Assembly: GCA_036877525.1 (NCBI GenBank) | Contig: JAZGTH010000122.1 | Location: 932,501-996,500 of the forward strand | Length of the DNA: 64,000 nucleotides | Source: Chromobotia macracanthus | Taxonomy: Eukaryota; Chordata; Actinopteri; Cypriniformes; Botiidae | Reading direction: 5' to 3' | Part shown: positions 33,666 through 42,990 of the stretch, in pieces | Layout: each line of letters opens with the position of its first letter | Numbering within the stretch: position 1 is the first letter of the stretch | Translations under genes and position numbers: made by a program | Notes under the pieces: generated by a model | Told to the model about the DNA's origin: nothing | The model's database searches: none | The model's input: only the letters and a program-made list of their open reading frames with translations

Positions 33666-35219
33666 AAGCTCATATGGGGGGGATTTATGAATTTCGGGGA
33701 GGAAATTGTAGCAGTCATTGTAGAAAGACATTTAAAACAAAAAAAATCCCTGCATTTATATTTAAAAGCAGTTTAACGAAGAACAGTTACAAACCCTTAT
33801 TAGACTATAGGCTTGTTTCTCAGCATGTTTCTCAGTCAAGAGTTTATTTATACCTATAGTTGTTTTTGGAATATATTTGCAGAAATGTGTCATTCATATT
33901 TACTTAACTAACTACATTTTTTGTCAATGGCCATGTCAATGTGCACCATAGTTGTGTTAAATAGGGGCATTTTAAAGGTGTGAAAATACATTGAAGATAT
34001 CAACAGATTAAGTTCTGACAGAGAGAATTTTGTTTCTAAAACAGTCATTTATCTTTTGAAGTACATCATATATATGCAGTATATTAAAGACAGACAATAT
34101 GTATGAAGTATGAATATATGCATAAATGTGACAACATGCAGATCTGACTGACTGACTGACTGAAATATGACCATGAAAAATGTAAAGTTTTTTCGGTTTG
34201 GTTTTAAATATACACCTATAGTAAAAATGTCATCGAAGTTTAGATTTGGTCAGGTCTGTGATAACTATTTAGAAATGTTTTCTGAGTGATTAGTGTTTTT
34301 TCGTAATATCTTTATTAGGGCTGTCAAATTGCAAAATCCTTTTGCAAATTTTGCAATGAATCAAATTCTTATGTGTGATCGTCACTGAAGGTATGTCACA
34401 GGTATTGTTTGGATCTTTGAACTAATCCATTACAGCATTAATTTGAAAACATTGATACACTGAGAAATGCCCTTTTCGACTGCAAACTAGAATTCAGACC
34501 TGCCTTCATTCCAGTGTGCAATGCCTAACAATCCAATCTAAATACTGTAAAAGATAAAGGTATGCTATTTACAGTAATCTGGTCTCATCAGTTTGCTTCT
34601 TGCACATTATAAAATTTAAGCTAGCAAAGCTAAACAACAATGGTGGACAACTGATTTGCTTCGATAGCAAATCAATTGATTAAACATTTTGTTATGAAAA
34701 CCAAGCCAAGTCTACAAAGCTACACTTACCAGTGGAAATCGTATTCTGATTCTAGAGACAGGATGAATAGAAGGTTTTTTTAATATGTAGAAAAGAATAT
34801 CAGAGCATTAGTGATTAGAGAGGTTCATCATAATAATTGCTCTAAAGTTCATCCAATGGTGACAAATTTTGGTATGGATGTTCTTCTCACCAAGTTGAAC
34901 GTTATCAATTAGCTCCATCCTCACCCTAACTTTACTGTTTTCATTTACTTTTTCTAAGTAAGGTAAGTTGCACATTTTAACTTTAGTATGATAATATGTA
35001 AAAGCTAACATTTACATGTTCTAGCATTTACAATATATGTATAATGTACAATAAGTAAATATAAATTAATCTAAAATTGTTAGCATGTACACATTTGTAT
35101 ATACAAAATTAGATGTGACTATGACTACAATAAGATTTGACTCACAAATCTTTGAGGTCAGAGAACATGTTTCCTGATTCCAAAGGATGTTGAATAGCAG
35201 AATTTTTATGTAAACGATT
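33666..35219. other. Unassigned AT-rich sequence
   Basis: No gene recognised; a short (GACT)n tract lies at 34144-34162. Open frames are short and overlapping. Confidence 0.35.
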
Positions 35220-35530
35220 CTGACCTGCAACCCTTACAAACCTCCACAAACTGTTCTCAGGATGATTCCTCAAGAAACTGGGTGATGGAAAATGTCAAGA
35301 AATTTTTTGTAAATTGTAGACGAAGGGTGACTATATTGAATACGCTAGAAAATATCCTATTTTACCCTTTTTTTAATTTTACTTAGTCACAACATAATTC
35401 CTAAAGTTACATTTGTGTTATTTCATAGTTTTGATAAGTTAATAATTTGATAAGTTAAGCTATTATTCATAAAGTTAAAAAAATATGAACAAAGAAAAAG
35501 TGTTTCCAAACTTTTGACTAGTAGTATATA
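35220..35530. repeat. Dispersed DNA-transposon-like repeat, copy 2
   Basis: The first half matches copy 1 at 32131-32260. The 3' end reads GTTTCCAAACTTTTGACTAG at 35501-35520, which I recognise as the usual terminus of a common non-coding fish transposon repeat. A TATACTCAAACATCA block with its inverted copy follows at 35525-35590. Confidence 0.55.
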
Positions 35531-36704
35531 CTCAAACATCATTGCCATGTTTGATGTTTGAATAGTGTATACTCAAACATCAAACATTTATAATGTTGCT
35601 GGATTTTTAGATTCAAAGCCTAAAACCGGGTGTACTAGGCTCTGTAGCTGATGATCCAGGAGGCTTGTGGGCTGGAGGAGGAGAGACCAGTTTATTATAT
35701 TTATAGGCCCCCGAGGATAGAGAAGCCCCAGGAGAGAGCACTGAATCCTTTGATGTATCCAGCACTAGAGACTCAGATGTGGGACAGGTGAATAACCAGG
35801 AAACTGCACTCTGAAGAACGAGAGCCTCGTCATAGTAGAGGAGAGGTTAGTTCTTCTGGATGAAGGTGTCCATGCCAGAGGCAACTTAATTTTTCTTCAT
35901 TGTTACAGTTGTAATTGTGACAAACGATTCCTGCTATCGTCCTCATCTAGGAGGAAATTGGCGCAACTCCAGCATGCATAAACATGCCTGTTTCAAGACT
36001 ATGACAGCAAACTGAAAAGTGATAAGCAAACCAATAACTTGTTTATTTCGTTAAGTGGTTGTTTATGAAGACTTGTAATTCTGGTTTCCGTTTTTCAAAA
36101 ACTGAAATGCAAGAAAACTAGAAAACTGTTTGTGGTATGCTTGTGGTAAGCACCTTTCTAAATTGGTCAACAGTAGGTTCAAAACATATATGGTATGCTT
36201 TACACAGCTTTAGGGGTATATATATGAGTGTAAAACACATGGTCAGGAGTTACCTAACTGGTTTAACTATATCTGGAATTAAAATTGTTGCAGTACAGTT
36301 GGGAAGAATAGTTGTGTTTTGTAGTAAAATATGACAGCAAGGTATTAAAGCGCTTGGAAATCAGATGGGTAGTTTTAGAAAAAATCCTGTAATGGTTTTA
36401 TAATATGTGTTAGAGTGGTAGAGGTTGTAAGGCCACTCTAGGGAGTAGAGGAAGATTCATGTTGTTCATGTCATTCATGTTGTCTGTGTATGCGTGCACT
36501 GGTGTATGTGTAACAGTAGTTGAAGCAGCGTGAGATCATAAATAGTATTTCTGTCTCGTGTGTCAAAGTGGTGTCATTAGACTCTTTACAGAAATAGGTC
36601 TTACTACGAGGGACATAAGGCTGGTTTATTTAGTTAAAGATTATTAGAATAGAAGGGAAAAAATAGTAATAATATATATATTAACTGATAATATATATTA
36701 ATTG

Positions 36705-36767
<63 letters not shown>

Positions 36768-37017
36768 CTGATAGATAGTAATATATAATTGAAACCAAAT
36801 TATTTATTGGAAAATAATAATAATCGGTATTAAAATTATCTTTAAACATTATTCCTTTAAAGGAAACGTAAATTCCATTGGAAAGGTGTATGAAAAATAA
36901 GTATAACTTAATAAATTTAAAGGTTGTGCTTAAGTAAGTAATTAGATAAAGAAGTAAATAAATATGTAAGTATCTAAAGTAAGTAAATAAATAAATAAAT
37001 AAAAGGTTAGATCAATT
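35531..37017. other. Sequence upstream of retrovirus copy C, including a partial LTR
   Basis: Within this stretch 36178-36257 matches 41279-41358 of the 3' LTR almost base for base (ATGGTATGCTTTACACAGCT against ATGGTATGCTGTACACAGCT). The flanks on both sides differ, so a normal 5' LTR cannot be traced. A weak primer-site-like ACTACGAGGGAC lies at 36604-36615. The (AT)n tract is listed separately. No coding similarity was found. Confidence 0.45.
36709..36766. repeat. (AT)n microsatellite
   Basis: An uninterrupted AT dinucleotide run. Apparent peptides of alternating Ile and Tyr from it are artefacts. Confidence 0.9.
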
Positions 37018-38713
37018 ATGGCTGCCACTCCAGTAGAAATTCTGGGGTTAAAATATCCGTTGTGTAAAGAATTGATAAAAGAAATTTCAAATAAATGTCA
37101 AAAGAAAACTAAAGAATTAATGACAAAATGGCCAAAAGAGGGAGCATTTGATGTGGCATTGTGTGAGGAAATGGAAACATTGATAAAAAAATCATAAAAT
37201 AAAAGGATTAAGCACTAAACGTAAGAAGAGAGAAATAAAAAGAGAAAGAGAAAAGGAAGTGCTGGTACTGTTTAAAAAAGAAGGAGAGGATATTCTAAAA
37301 AATCTTAAAGAAGCGAAGGAAAATACTGAAAGAAGTAGATAAAGAAACAAAGAAAAAAGAAGAAATGGTAGTTAAAATGCCACCACCACCATATAGGTCC
37401 ACTGAGGGTCAGTTTCCCATGTTAAAAAGAACTGTAGGAGTAATTGGAGAAGTTCAAATGGAGGGACATGTCGAAAGGAAAAACAAACTGAATTGGATGT
37501 AAAACCAAAGAAGCTACAAAAGAAAAAAAGGAAATCCTGTTTTGCCTTTAGATTGTTATGCACAGGCGCGAAAAGCATTGGAAACAATAAAAACGCAGTA
37601 CAAGGGAAAATCAGAATGGGAGGAGGAATCTCTAGGCCAGTCATGGAAAGGCGAAGAGGACATAGAAATGCAAACTCAAGTAATAGAAGCAAAAATAGAT
37701 GAAAAAATTAAAGAAACTGAAAGAATAATACAAGAAACAAATAAATTGATTAGAACTAGAAGTAGATTATTAAAGAGTGGGGAAAATGACGGTGAAGAGG
37801 AATAGCTGTCATTGGATGGGAAAAGATGGTCACAAGGAAGGGAGAAGGACACACTTAGACCACGGGCACAGACATCGGCAGAGGCACAGGCAAAACAAAT
37901 CCTTCAAGCATCTAACCTGGAAAGAGCTGTGAATTCCTGTTATATGGATGGGACTGTTTTCGATACATACTGCCCAGCGGTGTGGCAAGCCTTACGAACA
38001 GAATACCCAACCAGAGTGGACCCTAAAGCCTTAAAGGGAGATCAGTTGGGAGAAATAGAAAATCCCATTATCTACATACAAAGACAATTAAAAAGATGGA
38101 AACAAGAGATCCATTAATGGCTACATTGTTTAGAAATACCATTATTGATGCCATGCCACAACATGTAAAAAGCAAGCTGGAGGATGCGGTTGGTCTGTAC
38201 TTCAAAACACATGAGGAGTTTTGTGACCATGTAACCCATGCAGTGGAACAATATCGACAAAATGAACAAAAATTGAAAAACCAAAAAAAAGAACTGCATA
38301 AGAAATGAACTCAACTACAACTTGAAAGGTTAATTAACAAAAACAAGAAAAAAGCAACTGTAAAAAGAGACGAAGGGGAACAAATGACAGTGCTGGATAC
38401 AACAAGTGCTTTGCCATCAACAGTTCAACTGACGCCAGCACCACTTACACACATGACTCCACCTGCTAAGATCCCTCTAAATTCATACCAGACCCCAACA
38501 TCTATTTTTCACATCTATGCTCAACCACCAGGAAGGATGCAAGAAGAAAGAGAAATAGCCCAAGTAAATCAGACAGACCAAAATAGACCTGAAGAGTTTC
38601 CAGAATAATGCTGGAACTGTGATCAGATTGGTCATAGCAGAAAAAGATGCCCTTTTGGTCCATGGACACAGCCAAGCCCGAGGAGAAGGGGGGGCTGGAG
38701 CCAGCCCTTTTAG
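37018..38713 (+). pseudogene. Endogenous retrovirus copy C, gag remnant
   Basis: Gag opens at ATG 37018 with a 59-codon matrix-like frame (MAATPVEILGLKYPLCKE) ending in a stop at 37195. A lysine-rich region with shifts follows, then a coiled-coil-like frame (37542-37805). The capsid block is at 37812-38117 (SCYMDGTVFDTYCPAVWQ) and continues in the 38096-38308 frame (PQHVKSKLEDAVGLYFKTHE). A proline-rich frame at 38384-38608 ends in a stop directly before the zinc knuckle CWNCDQIGHSRKRC (38609-38650), which has all four metal ligands. The knuckle frame ends at TAG (38711-38713) followed by GGT. Copy A shows the same order. Confidence 0.8.
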
Positions 38714-39432
38714 GGTCCACCACAAGGCCCAACATATGGCATGGTAAATCATTGGGTTTTGCTTCAGGTGCTTCACATCTTCCCATGTCTGGAAAATTTG
38801 TAAAGACAGTAGGATTCTCGGGACAAATGCAGCTGATTCCGATGACTGCTCCAGTGTGTCTACAAGCCAAAAACAAAAATGTGACCATACCTATCCTAGT
38901 ATCAAATCAAACCCCAGTTAATTTATTAGGCGGAGATACATTATGCAAATTAGGCTTGCAGATTTGGTGTTCTCCAGATGGAGTATATATAGACATGCAA
39001 GGGCTAGAACCTTAAATGATGATCTCAGAACCCACAGATAATGTATATTGGTTAGGAGAACTAGAAAATGATGTAGAAAAATTAATAGAAACTGGAGAAA
39101 ATTCATTGAAGCACAAATCCCTGAAGCACGATTACCAAAGACAGGATTCCATTGTACTTTGATGTATGATCCTGAAATGAATACGGAAAAAGAAGAGAAC
39201 TGGCAGGAAAAAAAACAAAGGGACAAAAAATAGAAATTACTTCAAAATATGTTATAGTGGGGAAACAGGGAGGGACAATGAACATAAATGAAAACACATT
39301 TATAAATGATTGGTTCAATATACCAAATTCTGTTCCACATGTATCCTTATATGTAGGAAAGGATTGGGAAGCAAGAGATTTAGGACCAATGATGAAAAAG
39401 GCTAAACAGTGCCAGTGGGAAACTACTCTTTT
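38714..39432 (+). pseudogene. Endogenous retrovirus copy C, protease remnant and deletion junction
   Basis: The frame 38647-39015 overlaps the end of gag in another frame. From about 38800 it contains the C-terminal half of a retroviral aspartic protease (FVKTVGFSGQMQLIPM, later PVNLLGGDTLCKLGLQ). The N-terminal half with the active-site aspartate was not found. Broken frames then match the stretch that in copy A leads to reverse transcriptase. At about 39431-39433 the sequence passes directly into LLNILIPDAHGFDHC, which is the start of the integrase region. All of reverse transcriptase and RNase H is therefore deleted. Confidence 0.7.
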
Positions 39433-39534
39433 GAACATCCTTATTCCAGATGCACATGGATTTGATCACTGTGCAAGGGGGAGGTAATAAGGAGAATTAA
39501 GCAACAGGGGTATTGGTCCCCATATTTACAGGCT
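39433..39534 (+). pseudogene. Integrase zinc-binding domain start, frameshifted
   Basis: IPDAHGFDHCARG (39443-39481) carries histidines of the integrase N-terminal zinc-binding domain. The frame is lost at about 39487 and continues in the next frame as IKQQGYWSPYLQAM. The CEIC pair that completes the metal site lies in the following open frame at 39559-39570. Confidence 0.65.
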
Positions 39535-40542
39535 ATGGTGGATAATTTTCTGTCCTCCTGTGAAATTTGTGCCAAACATAATGTTAGAAAAGGTACAGCC
39601 ACACCAATAAGTCATATACCAGTGTCCGAAGGACCGTTTAAACACTTAGTGCTTGATTATGTGGACATGATAAAACATGTCCAAGGTAAAAGGTATATGC
39701 TTGTGGTAATAGACAGATTTAGTAGATGGGTTGAAGCAGTACCATCAGCGGATGAAGGGGCAACAACTGTAATTAAATTTCTGACAAGAGAAGTATTTTC
39801 TAGATTTGGAATACCATCTGAAATAAGTTCAGATAATGGATCATCATTTATCCAGAAAACGGTAAAGCAAGTACTACAACAATTAAAACAAAGACTAGGG
39901 TGTGTCTATCATCTGCAATCGCAAGGGATTGTTGAGAGGGTCAATGGTGCCCTTAAAGCAAAAATTAACAAGATATGTGCAAGTACTAAACTTAACTGGA
40001 TTGATGCTTTGGCTCTTGCATTAATGAGTTATCGTATGCAAACTATCAGAAGTATGCACTTAACACTGCATGAAATGCTTACAGGTCGACCCATGCCTGC
40101 GCCGTACTGTAGGGGCCCCTATAAAAGACCCTCACTTGAACAATTGCAAATGGAACTCAGAGCTTATATAAAGAAACTAACTGCAATACACAAAGCTATC
40201 GATTTGCAGGAAACAAGGAAGCAGCCTAAGGAGGAAACTGAGGCAGTTTGTCCAATTGTTCCTGGTGACCTAGTGTATCTAAGGGTGTTCAGGAGAAAGT
40301 GGAATGAACCCAGGAGAGAAAGACCCTGTAAAGTAGTGACAGCTACTCCAACGACAGTCCAAGTTGAAGGAAGCACCACCTGGTACCATCTGAACCATTG
40401 CACCAGGGTACCTAAAGTAAAAGAAAAGGAAAGAAAGGAAAACTCTGGAACAGAAAGTATAAAAGAAAAGGAAAATGAAGACAATCACCATCATATGTCT
40501 AGTGCACCTAATTGTGCAAGTGCAAGCTCAAGTAGTAATTAA
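39535..40542 (+). CDS. Endogenous retrovirus copy C, integrase (335-codon open frame)
   Basis: This is the longest retroviral frame in the window. It includes the CEICAKH end of the zinc-binding domain (residues 9-15). The catalytic core has DYVDM (first aspartate, about residue 41), SSDNGSSF (second, about 101) and GIVERVNGALK (glutamate, about 133). The C-terminal domain carries PGDLVYLRVFRRKWNEPRRE and ends its conserved part with TWYHLNHCTRVPKV. This C-terminal type and the following lysine-rich tail are class I retrovirus features. Integrase joins viral DNA to the host genome. All three catalytic acids are present, but the first ATG is internal and the protease-polymerase part is missing, so no functional product is expected. 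It overlaps the env leader frame at 40475. Confidence 0.85.
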   Translation: MVDNFLSSCEICAKHNVRKGTATPISHIPVSEGPFKHLVLDYVDMIKHVQGKRYMLVVIDRFSRWVEAVPSADEGATTVIKFLTREVFSRFGIPSEISSDNGSSFIQKTVKQVLQQLKQRLGCVYHLQSQGIVERVNGALKAKINKICASTKLNWIDALALALMSYRMQTIRSMHLTLHEMLTGRPMPAPYCRGPYKRPSLEQLQMELRAYIKKLTAIHKAIDLQETRKQPKEETEAVCPIVPGDLVYLRVFRRKWNEPRRERPCKVVTATPTTVQVEGSTTWYHLNHCTRVPKVKEKERKENSGTESIKEKENEDNHHHMSSAPNCASASSSSN

Positions 40543-40576
40543 CAGCACCCAGATTTCCAGTGAATGTACATTTTAG
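40475..40576 (+). pseudogene. Endogenous retrovirus copy C, env signal peptide remnant
   Basis: In a frame different from integrase, ATG 40475 opens a 33-codon segment. It starts MKTITIICLVHLIV, a basic residue followed by a hydrophobic core, with small residues near QAQ that could be a signal peptidase site. It then has one N-glycosylation-type NST and a stop at 40574. Env genes of class I retroviruses usually begin inside the end of pol in this way. Only about 450 bases remain before the polypurine tract, so the body of the envelope gene is deleted. The call rests on position and on the hydrophobic leader. Confidence 0.55.
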
Positions 40577-41024
40577 ACCTCGGTTAAGCCAGTACCTCAA
40601 CTGAGGATGAAGAAGATGAAATGAACCATACTCTGGGTGTATGTGCTAGCCTAACCTCTCCCCAAGAGTGACTCTCTACGATGCGCAAAGCATCTGGGTT
40701 GAAGACATCTTATGCGTACTGTTTGATTTGAATCTGTGATTGTAATTGTGAAGAAATAAGGAAACTATCAACAAATGGAAGCAAAAATCATACCCCCAAG
40801 GAGTTAGGGAATCAGAATCTTTTACTCTCTTCTTTCTCAAATCCAACAAAAATCATGAAGAGAGATGTTTGGTTCTGGTGTCCTCTGGAGCGTGATTGCA
40901 TTAATTAGGTCATTGGTAATGAATCTGTGTGACTTCATTTAGTCACTAAGGTGTTAAAACTGAAAAACCTCTTATGAAATAACGCTCTAGGAAAAGATAG
41001 GGAAGTGGGACTTGTGCAAGCCCC

Positions 41025-41038
41025 AGAGGGGGGAGAAA
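41025..41038 (+). other. Polypurine tract
   Basis: AGAGGGGGGAGAAA directly precedes the TG that starts the 3' LTR. It would be the primer for plus-strand DNA synthesis. Position and composition are exactly as expected for a retrovirus. Confidence 0.85.
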
Positions 41039-41453
41039 TGTAGAATATTTTTATTGATCCTGATTCAGCATAATATAAAGAATTATGCCTATACCTAAGA
41101 GAAAACTATTCTGCTATATCTGGGTGTGACTGCGTGCAAAGAGTGGCAGTGAAGAAACTATTTAAAGCTTGAAAAACACATAGGCACGCAAAGAACCTGT
41201 TCAGGAGCTAGAAATAGATGCAGAAACTTTTTGTCAGAGAATTCATATATGGAAAAAATGCCTGGTCCTAAAATATAGCAAAACATATATGGTATGCTGT
41301 ACACAGCTTTAGGGGTATATATATGAGTGTAAAACACATGGTCAGGAGTTACCTTTGCAAACATAACTCGGCTTCTTGCTTGGTCAATAAAGTCTATCTG
41401 GCTTCAAAACATCTTCAGAGCAATTTATTCTGAGCAAAGAAAATTCTACTACA
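41039..41453 (+). repeat. 3' LTR of endogenous retrovirus copy C
   Basis: The 415-bp LTR starts TGTAGAAT and ends ATTCTACTACA, giving imperfect terminal inverted repeats. An AATAAA polyadenylation signal lies at 41386-41391. A stretch at 41279-41358 recurs upstream of gag at 36178-36257. The right edge directly abuts coding-like sequence of the NEMO-like pseudogene. Confidence 0.8.
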
Positions 41454-42990
41454 TTAGCAGAGGCTGAGAACGCTCTGGTGCTGAAACAGAATCTCATTGA
41501 TAAAAGAAGACACTGAGCAGCTGAGAGCTATCTTAGAGACTATACCAGTGCTGACTGCTCAGGTAAACATACTGTTACGGAGAAGGTCCCTGCTCCACCT
41601 CCTCTGCACCACCAGAGGGAACCATCTCCAGAGTATTAGCTGTATTTTGGACTATATTTCCCATAATGCCCCATATCTGGGATTGATTACTTCCTGCACA
41701 CCTGAACGCAATTAACTCTTGTGTATATCTTGTGTATAGGCTTTCCTTAACACATTGTTAAGCCTTGTTTTGCCCCAGTGATATTACTGAGCGGTTTCTA
41801 CATACTCTATTGGATTACTCGTTGGTTTGGATTCTTTATCTGGTTTTTGATTGTTTGCTGCCTGCCTCAACCCTTACCTGTACCACGTTTACTCTTCTGC
41901 CTTGTCTCTGTTTGTCCTGTTTGCTATTGCCCGACCTTGCCTGTTTGTCTCACGAATAAATGCTGCAAATGGATCCCCATACACCTCACTCATCATTACA
42001 CTCACATATTCACCTCTTTAATCATGACTCAGTTTTTCATTCAACCTGCTAATTATTGGGAAAACGGTGGAAATTAGTACTTTAAACAAATAGGGCTAAA
42101 AATTGGACAAAATTCGAAGGTTTTTATTTTCTAGTTTGGATTTCGGATTTTATTTTTAGTGGTGTAAATCAGACATATCCTCATTATACAATATGATGCT
42201 GATTCTCTCATCCAGCTATACAATATTTGCAGATACCTCGAAAAATTCAGCGATACAATTGCGATTCAATTAATTCAGGGGTATATTGACAGGTTTTCAG
42301 TATTTACATATTATGTGCCTAGTTTACACAGCCAGTTACATTTTTATTTTTACAAAACTCACAAATGCAACAAATACATAACATGAATGGTTTAATAAAA
42401 ATTTTTGAAAATTCACATCCAATATCCAAACTGGGACATTAACAACAAATTTAAATAAAATTTTAAATAAAATTTTTTAAATAAAAAAAAAATGGGCACA
42501 TGATTTGATACTGACTGTATTTTGTCAGCCAAAGTACTTTCTTCAAGTCCATGTTTTCTTTTTAAATGCACTGTTTTCGTATTTCTCGAGTATTTATTTT
42601 ACCTGCCACTGGCAACGTTTATAAATTACATGGGTTTTCTTTGTCTGACCATCAATTTTCCCAAACACAAAATATTTCAATTTGCATTCTACTGCAGACA
42701 CAACATCAGTGTCTGTCATTTCGCTGCTGCCTACACTTTGTTCATGCAGTGTCAATCACTTAACTCATCATTCATTGTGTTATAAAACTGCATCTAGCAT
42801 GCATGGTGCATTTTCCCACACCAAAACTGTGACACATACATGCATTCTTTATGCAGGCAGAGATCTACAAGATGGACTTCCTGGCCAAGAGAGAAGCCAG
42901 AGAAAAGCTAAACCAAAAAAGGAGCTGCAGGAGCTAAATAAGACACTAGCTGAAATTAAGAAACTTAAGCAGAGAGTGAAAAATAACTAC
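41454..42990 (+). pseudogene. IKBKG (NEMO)-like gene fragment, two exons, broken
   Basis: NEMO is the regulatory subunit of the IkB kinase complex; its UBAN coiled coil binds linear ubiquitin chains. Exon-like segment 1 (41454-41562) reads LAEAENALVLKQNLIDK, then after a frameshift near 41505 EDTEQLRAILETIPVLTAQ, and ends at a splice donor GT (41563). Segment 2 starts at 42857 after ATGCAG and reads AEIYKMDFLAKREAREKLN. After a second frameshift it continues KKELQELNKTLAEIKKLKQR, to about 42975. From memory this aligns residue by residue with the NEMO region spanning the UBAN motif DFxAERxxREK, with one E replaced by K. The junction is in phase. Two frameshifts indicate a duplicated pseudogene that kept an intron. 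Optineurin or TNIP relatives are possible but fit less well. No further exons were found. Confidence 0.72.
41573..42000 (+). repeat. Solo LTR in the NEMO-like intron
   Basis: The block starts TGTTACGG at 41573, ten bases after the splice donor, and ends CATTACA at 42000. It contains the GGACTATATTTCCCATAATG phrase seen at 33605, a TTGTTTGCTGCCTGCC tract shared with 20285-20685, and GAATAAATGCTGC near the end (41954). No internal retrotransposon genes accompany it. Flanking target duplication is not clear. Confidence 0.65.

Noticed and set aside
36634..36849. Open frame over the AT tract
   Set aside because: Same artefact of a dinucleotide repeat.
40164..40494. Minus-strand frames opposite integrase
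   Set aside because: Serine- and phenylalanine-rich complements of lysine-rich coding sequence; shadows.
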